Shown: positions 55,701 through 62,222 of the stretch, in pieces
Numbering within the stretch: position 1 is the first letter of the stretch
Layout: each line of letters opens with the position of its first letter
NCBI GenBank assembly: GCA_049840515.1
Contig: JASGKW010000014.1
Span: 1-64,000, forward strand
Source: Muricomes sp049840515
Lineage (GTDB): Bacteria > Bacillota > Clostridia > Lachnospirales > Lachnospiraceae
Length of the DNA stretch: 64,000 nt
Reading direction: 5' to 3'
Program-made: the position numbers and the translations under genes
Notes under the pieces: model-generated
The model's input: only the letters and a program-made list of their open reading frames with translations
Database searches by the model: none
Told to the model about the DNA's origin: nothing

Positions 55701-57387
55701 CCAGCGCGATATCATCCGGGTGTGCCGCTGCGTTTGCCAGGCATGCACTGTGAATACACTGTGGATTTTCCGGCTTACCTACAGCACAGGAATCATAGAC
55801 AAATTTTTTCTGTTCTTTGGGTAGCACGTCAAACCGCTGCTCCCATGTACTGGTTTCCAGCTCATGGAGAAGACTCTCAAAACTATTTAGCATATCCTCA
55901 GTCATGTGCCCGGGAAACAGTTCATCCACAGTATCCCAGGTGAGCTGCAGTCCGGTTTCATCCTCGTAAGTCTGAAAGTCATTCCACACCTGCGGTGTCT
56001 GGGAAATCATATAAGAAAATTCCCCCAGATTGTGCCGGAAAGAGCTGTTTACCAATGGTGTGCCCAAATTACACGCGAAAACAATCGGAGCCCCGGCAAA
56101 CTGTCCTCCATATAGCTTTGCCAAGTCTCTCTGTATCTGGACACCTGAATAGGAAGTATGCTTCATATCCTGATGCAGTCTTTTTTGTATTCGTTCCAAC
56201 AATTCCAGAAATGTGGGGTTCCCCTGACAGTCCACCTCCAGCAATAGCAGAGTCGTAAAATCTGCAATAACTTCTTCAAGACCCTTTAGCTCAGTCTTTC
56301 TATTGAAGAAGGGTATATTTATCAAGAACCGTTTATTCTTGCTCCACCGCTCTAAAACTACAGTATAAGCTGTAAGCAGAAGCATTGCCGGTGTGGTTTT
56401 ATATTCAGCAGACCTTTTTTGGAGATGATCCCACTCTGCTTTCCCAAGCTTTATTATCCTTCTGTTAAACTTAGTACATGTAATTTCTTCCGCCCGTTTT
56501 GCCAGAGGGAGTTCTGGCCCTCCCGGAAGATTTGCCAGACGTTCCTCCCAATATTCCTTTGCTTTTATCCTTTCTTCCTGCTCTTCCGCCGCCTGCTTTT
56601 CCAAATAAGAAGCAAAATTCCAATCCTTTGATTCTTCAGGTAAGCTTTCCCCCGAATATGCAGCCGCAAGATCCCTCAGTAAAATCTGGAGACTTTGCAC
56701 ATCGGCAATCAATAAATCCATACCTAAATGCACTCTGGTCTTCCCATTTGGCAGCAAGGAAAGTTCTATCTCCGCAACCTCCCCTTTTTCTACATGAAAT
56801 CTTTTATGTGACAAATGTTTTCTGACACCCTCAAGATACTGATTTATTTGTTCCCCAGGTACATTTGAAAAATCATTTATCTCAATATTTTCTCTGTACG
56901 GAGAATCCATAATCTGCTGTGTTCCATCCTCCAAAAACTGAGCTCTCAGCATAGGATGGTGATACTGCAGCTGATTCCATGCCCTCTCAAGTTTTTCTTT
57001 CTCTACATGTTCACCGTCAAATTCCAGATAAGCATGACATCCTACTCCCCCTAACACCTGGTCATCTTTTCTGCCTATCCAATAGGCATACTGCACGTCA
57101 GTCAGAGGAAATGGCTTTTTCATATCCTGTTCCCGCAATACTTCCTTCTTTTTTCTTCTTGACGTTCTTTTTGCACCATTCTGTATGATGTTCCACCATT
57201 CACCAAAAGTTGGATGTTCCATAAGTTCACCAAATGGAACCTTGATTCCCTGCTTGCGCCACTGATTTACCAGTCTCATAATCATGAGCGAGCTGAGCCC
57301 CAGCTTCAGCAGGTTTTCGCAGTCATCGAATTCTGTCTGAACAGTTAGTGTCTCTTTTACCTGCTGTTTAACCTCTGCATATTCCAT
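49699..57387 (-). CDS. Large NRPS: ArCP-Cy-A(MT-like insert)-PCP-Cy-A-PCP
   Basis: This 2562-residue protein is HMWP2/PchE-like plus a module. The aryl carrier (1-75) has Ser33 in LGLSSL. Cy1 (about 90-530) has DLLIADVQS (224-232). A1 (about 560-960, ending about 1400) has the code DLYNMSMIWK and is interrupted after core A8 by a methyltransferase-like domain (about 965-1340) whose SAM loop reads LEIGTRDFDIT, lacking the GxGxG pattern. PCP1 Ser is near 1452. Cy2 (about 1505-1950) has DNLIFDGWS. A2 (about 1980-2460) has the code DLYNLSLIWK. PCP2 Ser is near 2505. Both A domains therefore predict cysteine. The insert probably epimerises like the PchE domain rather than methylating. Confidence 0.92.
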   Translation of the reverse strand: MEYAEVKQQVKETLTVQTEFDDCENLLKLGLSSLMIMRLVNQWRKQGIKVPFGELMEHPTFGEWWNIIQNGAKRTSRRKKKEVLREQDMKKPFPLTDVQYAYWIGRKDDQVLGGVGCHAYLEFDGEHVEKEKLERAWNQLQYHHPMLRAQFLEDGTQQIMDSPYRENIEINDFSNVPGEQINQYLEGVRKHLSHKRFHVEKGEVAEIELSLLPNGKTRVHLGMDLLIADVQSLQILLRDLAAAYSGESLPEESKDWNFASYLEKQAAEEQEERIKAKEYWEERLANLPGGPELPLAKRAEEITCTKFNRRIIKLGKAEWDHLQKRSAEYKTTPAMLLLTAYTVVLERWSKNKRFLINIPFFNRKTELKGLEEVIADFTTLLLLEVDCQGNPTFLELLERIQKRLHQDMKHTSYSGVQIQRDLAKLYGGQFAGAPIVFACNLGTPLVNSSFRHNLGEFSYMISQTPQVWNDFQTYEDETGLQLTWDTVDELFPGHMTEDMLNSFESLLHELETSTWEQRFDVLPKEQKKFVYDSCAVGKPENPQCIHSACLANAAAHPDDIALEDTGAGISITYQELKVQASAIAAGLISQGLQGEVIAISLPRGYRQIIAALGILMSGNTYIPISCSQPKDRRGLIHEKTGVNFVVTDANMNGQIEWPADTAVMIFEDLLLNETLLKYPPVNPDDSAYIIMTSGSTGVPKGVEISHKSAWNTICDINDKCKITRRDTGLAVSAMDFDLSVYDVFGILGAGGKLVLLPEEEAKNAGYWLEKVKEYQISVWNSVPVLLDMLLISAESAQEKLPLRVVMLSGDWIGLDLPERVSELTEDCKFIAMGGATEASIWSNYQEVTLPVPSHWNSIPYGRPLAFQAYRVVDELGRDCPFWADGELWIGGYGVAKGYRGDAALTGEKFVTDDMGRWYRTGDTGRFWKDGTIEFLGRKDNQVKIRGHRIELGEIEHAIEGFPGVSRAVVDTYSEHGNKILAACVEAELSEESDIAKKVAVKKRFQNEWDSLSKHVEEWSPDKLLTEEYERFLLYANTKSLQMMIQVFQTIGVFSSEEDSYTLPEILMKFGIDESQKNIITRWLNILSGEGILKEEQNRFQYTAKEIMPQGVIEEIDSYMQELEPHLTKILSGEERALEVFYQTNPLLAPNMLLRKIPGHAAHVEQLLHCLKILSADKTETPLRILEIGTRDFDITNKILSTLEDAGTTYTYADSSKYFLDIARKELGQFEGVEFELLNPDEGIEKQRYPLHGYDLVITWNSLHRNHDTAQAISQVKDLLAPGGALLLCELAAETYLQDITAAFLENGFHNITDKRCESQTPVLNMALWMHYLENGNLDNGIIKKKHSAELLAVRQREEVYVYDENRLQEYLVQKLPEYMVPKVYHFMKKFPISLNGKIDRKKLREEFKEENQSLQFARPSTNTEIKMWEIWCRLFGIQILDVEENYFAIGGDSLVATRLIAEIQKTFKCKVSISSIFENPTIKALSKVVDGTGKGTDEDEISFIRPEPEKENQPFPLTDVQYAYWMGRSGLYDLGNVSTHCYFELDAEYLDIARVQKAWNFLVQRHGMMRAVIQPDGQQKILKDVPEYQILIQDISDLTGKAKNEALSAKREKMSHQVINTEEWPLFDVQITKVDETKQRIHISFDNLIFDGWSMFHILNEWAGEYRNNSVGEPIGLSFRDYVLGLENIKGSPVYEKDKKYWEDRIPHLAPAPDLPTAKSESQIKNQRFCRRSDKLNRQEWDLLKTRAKEMGITPSVLLISAYAETLRLWSRNADFTINLTQFDRKPLHPDVNQLIGDFTTLTLLEVQNQRETDFSERAFAIQRQLIQDLEHSAYSAIEVERELKKQAGNSNGSIMPIVFTSGLGVEQWNEGKWLGSLTYNISQTPQVWLDHQVVEMDGRLCLFWDSVDELFYPGMLDEMFGAYTGLLRKLAKEPALFKVKKDSLVCAKISEARQQANETFMKFKPETLDGMFLKAAELFPENEAVVTSSRSMTYRELKEEALCVCRFLQEEQVQRGETVGILMEKGWEQIVSVCGILFSGGAYLPIDVNNPKGRIQKILRDSNTRIILTQKNILEENPWLAEWTHFTVQREKSDSAVEAAGNRPEDLAYVIYTSGTTGMPKGVMITHKGAVNTILDVNQRYKADQNDTVFGISNLHFDLSVYDIFGLLGVGGKIVIPDADKVKDPAHWIELMNKERITIWNSVPAFMEMLVEFEEYQKHLRNQALRMVLMSGDWIPLSLPDRIRTIFHTAKMAALGGATEASIWSNVFDIPETIPREWKSIPYGKPLANQKYFVLNSAMEDCPDWAPGLLYIAGDGVAQGYLNDSEKTDEKFMLSKESKERMYCTGDMGRYWPDGNIEFLGRVDFQTKINGYRIELGEIESAINHYNGISESRVVCADNKILAAFYCGNGQVDEVQLKAYLHKTIPAYMIPEKFKKLSSLPQNSNGKIDISNLQEQALEMVKNIQQENKRELKSLEELKIGQIWRDVLGYDNVGADDNFFKNGGNSLKAIQLVNKINEEFDLHLTINKLFKNHTIFELSKIIIDKPAEVKIKEDVFEEGVL

Positions 57388-57402
57388 TCTTTCACTCTCC
57401 TC

Positions 57403-59004
57403 TTATTTCACCGCCATCTTCTGCAATTCTTTTTTGTCTATTTTGCCCACACTTGTGAGCGGCCAGATGTGGATATTCTCAATCTGATCCGGAAACTTAT
57501 ATGACGCCACTCCAAGCCCCTGCAAATATTGATGAATCTCAGCCAATTCTATACAATTACCATCCGCTGACATGAGAAAGGTGCAAATTCTGTTTCCCAT
57601 CACCTCATCCGGCACCCCCACAACCGCTGCTTCTTTTATGTTTGGATGCTTGCAGAGATATGCTTCAATCTCCGCCGGCATAATTTTTTCTCCTGCCCGG
57701 TTAATCTGCTCTTTGATTCTGCCTCCCATTCTAATTTTCCCTTCCCTGGTCCACATAGCTTTATCTCCGGTCCGGTAAAATCCATCTTCTGTGAAGCTCA
57801 CCTGATTTGCTTCTTCTGCCTTGTAGTAACCGTCTATAGTATAGGGGCCTCTGGATAACAGTTCTCCATACGTTCCGTCTGTTACTTCCTCGTCACTCTC
57901 ATCCACAATCTTCACCTCATCTTCCGGTGACACCGGCGTCCCCTGGCATCTGGCCACAATGGTATTATCATCATCCAGACTGGTGGTGCAGAGGAGGCCC
58001 TCCGCTGTTCCAAATACCTGCATAAGCTTACAGGGCCACTCTGCAATAATTTTGTCGGCCAGGGAATCCTCCAGCATGGCGCCCCCCACCTGTAAAACCT
58101 TCAAACTTGATATGTCATAATCGTCATCCCACTGCAGCATTTCCATACACATTGTTACCATAGCAGGGACAAGCCCTGTGACTGTCACTTTTTCTTCGCT
58201 GATCATCGACAAGATATCATCCGGGCTGGTGGTGGGTGAAAGGATAACGGTTCCCCCCACATCCAGTGTCCCCAGAAGTCCCGGGCAGCAAAGGGGAAAA
58301 TTATGTGCAACCGGAAGTGCCGCCAGATAAACAGTATGGTCATTGAGCCTGCACCTTGCAGAGGACATTCTCGCATTATAAATATAATCTGTGTGAGTGC
58401 GCGGGATTAATTTTGGAATGCCTGTCGTTCCCCCTGATAAAAGCAGGACCCCCGGCTCATAGCAATCCACTTCCGGGAAATTGTCAACTGTCCCTTCCAT
58501 ATCGGATAGCAGGCAGTCCCCGCCGTGCTCTCCATCCACCACAACAGTTCTTAAGCAGTCAAACTTGTTTTTAAGCTTTTCCGCCAGAGGCAGATAGTCA
58601 TATCCCATATATTTTTCAGCCACAATGTAGGCCGCTGGTTCCGCCAGATTTATAATTCCTTCCAGTTCAGCCTCCCTGTGTGCCGGCAGAGCCAATATCG
58701 GCACCGCCCCGGCTCTCGCCAATGCAAAAAATGTTATGACAAAAGAAATCCGATTGGGCAGTTGGACAACAACTTTATCATTCTGCCTTATCCCACTGTC
58801 TAGAAAGGCACCCGCAAGTATGGATGCCCTGTGGTCCAATTCCCTGTATGTAATTTCTGCCTCTGCATCTATCACCGCCACTTTATCGCCATACTTTTTT
58901 GCCCAGCATGCCAGCTGCTGACTGAAGTTGAGTTTTTCCCAACCCTCCAGTCCCTCGTATTTGCTGAGATTTTTGCGATATCTCTTTTTTTCCTGCATTC
59001 TCAA
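57403..59004 (-). CDS. Aryl-AMP ligase, salicylate-type (YbtE/PchD/DhbE family)
   Basis: This 533-residue ANL enzyme has LLSGGTTGIPKLIPRTH, LPVAHNFPLCCPGLLG, QVFGTAEGLLCTTSL and the C-terminal GKIDKKEL. From memory of the DhbE structure, Ser240 and Val337 mark 2,3-dihydroxybenzoate, and Cys and Leu mark salicylate. Here the matching positions are Cys (second C of PLCCPG) and Leu (second L of EGLLC), so salicylate is favoured. It would load the aryl carrier at the N-terminus of the NRPS 15 bases downstream. No salicylate or isochorismate synthase is in the window. Confidence 0.88.
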   Translation of the reverse strand: MRMQEKKRYRKNLSKYEGLEGWEKLNFSQQLACWAKKYGDKVAVIDAEAEITYRELDHRASILAGAFLDSGIRQNDKVVVQLPNRISFVITFFALARAGAVPILALPAHREAELEGIINLAEPAAYIVAEKYMGYDYLPLAEKLKNKFDCLRTVVVDGEHGGDCLLSDMEGTVDNFPEVDCYEPGVLLLSGGTTGIPKLIPRTHTDYIYNARMSSARCRLNDHTVYLAALPVAHNFPLCCPGLLGTLDVGGTVILSPTTSPDDILSMISEEKVTVTGLVPAMVTMCMEMLQWDDDYDISSLKVLQVGGAMLEDSLADKIIAEWPCKLMQVFGTAEGLLCTTSLDDDNTIVARCQGTPVSPEDEVKIVDESDEEVTDGTYGELLSRGPYTIDGYYKAEEANQVSFTEDGFYRTGDKAMWTREGKIRMGGRIKEQINRAGEKIMPAEIEAYLCKHPNIKEAAVVGVPDEVMGNRICTFLMSADGNCIELAEIHQYLQGLGVASYKFPDQIENIHIWPLTSVGKIDKKELQKMAVK

Positions 59005-59690
59005 ACTCCTTTCTCAACCGCAACGCTGATAAAATATTTTTCTGCCTTGTGTGCTGAAAGTATCACCCATTTGTCCTCCAGCCGTCCATTATCAAACACC
59101 TTTTGCCCTTCTATATAAAAGGATTTAAAGTCTTTATATAACCCCAGCCCTAAAGCTTTTACATACGCCTCTTTCGCTGTCCAATACTGAAAAAACAAGT
59201 CGATGTTTTTTTCTTTCATAATTCTGCTGCTTTCTTCCAGAGTAAAAAAGTTCTCTGCAAGTTCCCTATACTCAGGAATGCTTTTTTGTTCCTCAATATC
59301 TATACCGACGGCTCTGACCTTTGTGAAAGCCAATGCCACCATATCCCCTGAATGAGAAACATTATATTGCAGAATATCCTGACCACAAGCTGAATCTACA
59401 ATGGGCTTCCCATATTTTCCTTTTTTAATCCGAATATCACCTATGGGGCATTTCAAGTATTCAGCCAGCAAAATTCGCGCCAGTATTTTCCCCGATGCAC
59501 TGCGCATGCGGTCATCGTAAAGTTTATATCTTGAAACTGAAAAATTCTCGTCAGCATCCAGAACCTTCCAGTTCTCTTTAAACCACTGTGCCATCATTTT
59601 CCAATGTACAATCCATATATGTACCTCTTGCTCTTGCAACTGTATTTTTTCCCCTATGCTGCTCTCATCGAATGCTGTAATTTTTAACAT
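59001..59690 (-). CDS. Sfp-type 4'-phosphopantetheinyl transferase
   Basis: This 229-residue protein has the Sfp-family motifs AVGIDIEEQK and FFQYWTAKEAYVKALGLGL, with the N-terminal RYKLYDDRMRSASGKIL region. It converts the carrier domains of the cluster (five in all: ArCP, two PCPs in the large NRPS, one in the smaller NRPS, plus the TE-fused and free ones) from apo to holo form. Its stop overlaps the ligase start by four bases. Confidence 0.9.
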   Translation of the reverse strand: MLKITAFDESSIGEKIQLQEQEVHIWIVHWKMMAQWFKENWKVLDADENFSVSRYKLYDDRMRSASGKILARILLAEYLKCPIGDIRIKKGKYGKPIVDSACGQDILQYNVSHSGDMVALAFTKVRAVGIDIEEQKSIPEYRELAENFFTLEESSRIMKEKNIDLFFQYWTAKEAYVKALGLGLYKDFKSFYIEGQKVFDNGRLEDKWVILSAHKAEKYFISVAVEKGV

Positions 59691-60429
59691 TTGTATATTC
59701 CAATATTTTTTGTCTTATGTACGGAAATATTTCCGACTCTCTGGTTTTTATAAAAAAATGTCCTCCCTGGAATATTCTGTACTCAAACTCAGACACAGTA
59801 TAATCATTCCATTGAAGGAGTTCATTATGGTCAGCTTCACTGTCATTGGAGCCCCCCAATGCCAAAATCGGACACTGAAGTTTTGTTCTGGTTCTAGCCT
59901 GGTAAACCTCATCCAAAGTAAAATCAGCCCGAAGCATGGGCAAAAAGAAATCCAATAAATCTTCGTTTTCTAAAATTTCTTTTGGCGTCCCCTCAAATCT
60001 TGCCAGTTCTTTTTTAAAATCTTTGTCAGCAAGATGATAGATTGGATTCGGCTCCGGTATATGGGGCGCCCGGCTGCCGGACACAATCAGAAGCTGTACT
60101 TTCTTGTGCTCCTTTTCCAGCCTTTTGACCGCCTCATAAGCCATTTTTGCTCCCATGCTGTGCCCAAACACAATGAATTCCTGTTCCACATAATGCAAAC
60201 TTTCAATCACATCATCCACCAGAGACTCCATATCTGTGTATGGTTTTTCCATAATGCGTTCCTCCCGCCCAGGCAATTGTACCGGGCAGACTTTGACAGC
60301 TTCGGACATTTGACCATTCCAGCTGTAGAATGCAGATGCACCCCCGCCGGCAAAAGGAAAGCACAGGAGCATTTTATCCCCAGATTTCATTTTTTCTATT
60401 CCCTTGAGCAGCGCTGCCGCCTTCTGCAT
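59665..60429 (-). CDS. Type II thioesterase, Ser nucleophile
   Basis: This 254-residue protein starts at ATG 60429 behind GAGGGAGGGAAC, inside the 3' end of cysE. It shows LLCFPFAGGGASAFYSWN, LPGREERIMEKPY, the elbow VFGHSMGAKMAYE and QGGHFFIKTRE, the standard editing thioesterase (GrsT/YbtT) pattern. It overlaps the PPTase gene by 26 bases. With 48891 it gives the cluster two normal Ser thioesterases beside two Cys ones. Confidence 0.87.
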   Translation of the reverse strand: MQKAAALLKGIEKMKSGDKMLLCFPFAGGGASAFYSWNGQMSEAVKVCPVQLPGREERIMEKPYTDMESLVDDVIESLHYVEQEFIVFGHSMGAKMAYEAVKRLEKEHKKVQLLIVSGSRAPHIPEPNPIYHLADKDFKKELARFEGTPKEILENEDLLDFFLPMLRADFTLDEVYQARTRTKLQCPILALGGSNDSEADHNELLQWNDYTVSEFEYRIFQGGHFFIKTRESEIFPYIRQKILEYTNVKNYSIR

Positions 60430-61291
60430 AAATATGTTCCCTCCCTCTATGTACAGATTGATAAACATGTTTTCCACACAATGCATTTGAACCAACTTTG
60501 GTTTGGGCCGGCACAGATTCGGTTATAAATGCGTTGCTGCCAATAACAGACTGCTCCCCCACCACGGTATTTCCGCCCAGTATGGAGGCTCCGGCATAGA
60601 TGGTAACATTATGCTCAATTGTGGGGTGCCTTTTTACATTTTTTAACTTCTGTCCTCCCCTTGTGGATAATGCGCCCAGTGTAACTCCCTGATAAATTTT
60701 TGCGTGATTACCAATTTCAGTCGTTTCACCAATAACAATGCCCGTCCCATGATCAATAAAAAAATATTCTCCTATAACGGCTCCGGGATGGATGTCAATT
60801 CCAGTCTCGGAGTGAACTTTTTCATTTAATCTGCGAGGTAAAAACGGAACCCCCATTTCATAAAGCACATGTGAAAAACGATGCACATTAATAGCCAGTA
60901 TTCCCGGGTAGCATGCAGCAATCTCTTCATAATTTTCCGCAGCTGGGTCCCCTTCAAATGCCGCCTCCATATCCTTTATCGCCAATTCATGCAGCTGGGG
61001 AAGTTTTGATATCACCTGCTCAGCCAAATCCTGTATTTCTCTTTCAGGGGCATTTCCATAGATGATTGCTATTTCTTTTTTCAGCTCATGATAAATTTCC
61101 TCAATCTTCAATTTGAACTCCAGTGAATTTAAATCTGTCTTTAATAAAATCTCTGGATATAACAACTGCCGTAACATTTTTATCAGGAGTTTAACTTTAA
61201 TCTCCCCTTTCATAACTGCCACGGCATTATGATATGTTGAGTGTTCTTTATATTTATTACAGATTTCATTAACAAGTACTTCTCTCATCAT
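60374..61291 (-). CDS. cysE: Serine O-acetyltransferase
   Basis: This protein of about 305 residues has an N-terminal helical region and the left-handed beta-helix of CysE: GIDIHPGAVIGEYFFIDHG, IVIGETTEIGNHAKIYQGVT (read without its last residues) and HPTIEHNVTIYAGASILGG. It makes O-acetylserine for cysteine synthesis. As the first gene of the biosynthetic operon, just after the shared operator, it probably raises the cysteine supply for three Cys modules. The usual C-terminal regulatory tail is overlapped by the thioesterase start. The start is ATG 61291 or GTG 61297. Confidence 0.9.
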   Translation of the reverse strand: MMREVLVNEICNKYKEHSTYHNAVAVMKGEIKVKLLIKMLRQLLYPEILLKTDLNSLEFKLKIEEIYHELKKEIAIIYGNAPEREIQDLAEQVISKLPQLHELAIKDMEAAFEGDPAAENYEEIAACYPGILAINVHRFSHVLYEMGVPFLPRRLNEKVHSETGIDIHPGAVIGEYFFIDHGTGIVIGETTEIGNHAKIYQGVTLGALSTRGGQKLKNVKRHPTIEHNVTIYAGASILGGNTVVGEQSVIGSNAFITESVPAQTKVGSNALCGKHVYQSVHRGREHIYAEGGSAAQGNRKNEIWG

Positions 61292-61302
61292 TTTCACCCT
61301 CT

Positions 61303-61326
61303 ATTGGTTAGTTTTAACTAACCAAT
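61303..61326. promoter_or_regulatory. Shared inverted-repeat operator, biosynthetic-operon copy
   Basis: An 11-base perfect inverted repeat, ATTGGTTAGTT (61303-61313) and AACTAACCAAT (61316-61326) with TT between, lies between agrB and cysE and covers the agrB stop. Its core GGTTAG-N6-CTAACC is identical in arms and spacing to the copy at 38923-38944. It has no U-tract, so it is not a terminator. It would control the cysE to reductase operon. Confidence 0.7.
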
Positions 61327-61902
61327 ATTCAAAAATTTTTGGATTAATGACGCGATTAATCCAACCATGATTACCAAATGTGCAATTGCTATTATTACAC
61401 TTCCCATTTGTATTCCGAAGAAAATAGTTATAACAAATATTGAAAATTCCATCAATAGTAAAATTTTTGTGCGGCGGGCGTAGACTCTTCTCTCTATTTC
61501 ATCAAATCTTTTATTCTTTGTATCCATTGGCGCCAACAGCCAGATGAAGATTGCAGAAATTATCTCAATTCCCAGCCATACATGCAGCGGCATAGAGTAA
61601 AACCAATGCTTAAACCCAATCCCTATAGCTACTGACAGCAGAGCAGAAAACATAATACATACCTCTGCTTTTTCAAAATGAAAACCACCGGCATATTGCC
61701 GCAGGATAATAAATGCCGACATAAACAAAGTCATCTCCCAAAAGGTGCCTGTCACACCTGCGATGAACAGCATTAATATTACGCTGAGAATTTTACCCAT
61801 AAGCAGCTGATAGCCAAATACATATGTTGCTTTTTCATTTTCTTCCAGAATTCCTCTGGTTATTTGCCGGAATACAATTTTTTCGGCACATTTTCTAATC
61901 AT
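61318..61902 (-). CDS. agrB: AgrB-like peptide-processing membrane protease
   Basis: This 194-residue protein has four to six membrane spans and the AgrB active site RQYAGGFHFEKAEVC. The His and Cys are seven residues apart, as His77 and Cys84 in Staphylococcus. It cleaves the AgrD precursor and closes the thiolactone. Its start is one base after the agrD stop, so the two are coupled. The stop lies inside the operator upstream of cysE. Confidence 0.9.
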   Translation of the reverse strand: MIRKCAEKIVFRQITRGILEENEKATYVFGYQLLMGKILSVILMLFIAGVTGTFWEMTLFMSAFIILRQYAGGFHFEKAEVCIMFSALLSVAIGIGFKHWFYSMPLHVWLGIEIISAIFIWLLAPMDTKNKRFDEIERRVYARRTKILLLMEFSIFVITIFFGIQMGSVIIAIAHLVIMVGLIASLIQKFLNIG

Positions 61903-61903
61903 A

Positions 61904-62068
61904 TCAGAACTTTCTATATTTTTCTTTTAATTCGTCAGGTGTCTCCGGCTGTCCCCAAATCCACGCACAAGCCACATTTATGTTGTTGATAACCATAATT
62001 AAGGCTAAAGAATTTACCAGTATTATGCCTTTTGACATTATTTTTGACAGCATTGTATTTTTCTTCAT
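61904..62068 (-). CDS. agrD: AgrD cyclic peptide pheromone precursor (54 residues)
   Basis: This small gene starts at ATG 62068 behind AGGAGGAAATTCAA and stops one base before agrB. The product has an amphipathic basic N-terminus (MKKNTMLSKIMSKG), a hydrophobic middle, the core NVACAWIW and the acidic tail GQPETPDELKEK. The tail matches the QPxxPxEL pattern of cyclic lactone autoinducers. By analogy with Staphylococcus the ring would be Cys-Ala-Trp-Ile-Trp with a thiolactone; the N-terminal extent of the mature peptide is unknown. An ATTATA (TATAAT on the minus strand) at 62111-62116 may be its -10. Confidence 0.88.
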   Translation of the reverse strand: MKKNTMLSKIMSKGIILVNSLALIMVINNINVACAWIWGQPETPDELKEKYRKF

Positions 62069-62180
62069 TTGAATTTCCTCCTGTATGCTTTTATTTTATT
62101 TAGTTTATACATTATATTCCAATAAAGCACAAGATAATTTGCGCAATCGACATCTAACTCTGCAAAATCGGTCAAAAAAA

Positions 62181-62209
62181 GACTCCTTGACAGAAGCCCT
62201 GCAGGAGTC
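62181..62209 (-). terminator. Terminator between the histidine kinase and agrD
   Basis: GACTCCT (62181-62187) pairs with AGGAGTC (62203-62209), and on the minus strand seven T residues follow directly (62180-62174). It splits the agr locus into a regulator/kinase unit and an agrDB unit. Confidence 0.8.
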
Positions 62210-62222
62210 ATATTCATGATTT

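Noticed and set aside
32045..61297. Direct repeats or tRNA that would mark the cluster as an integrative element
   Set aside because: I found none at either edge by reading; the left edge has only a methyltransferase remnant and the right edge runs into agr genes.
61303..61326. The inverted repeat read as a terminator after agrB
   Set aside because: It is A/T-rich, has no following U-tract on either strand, and its arms recur at the other operon start, which favours an operator.
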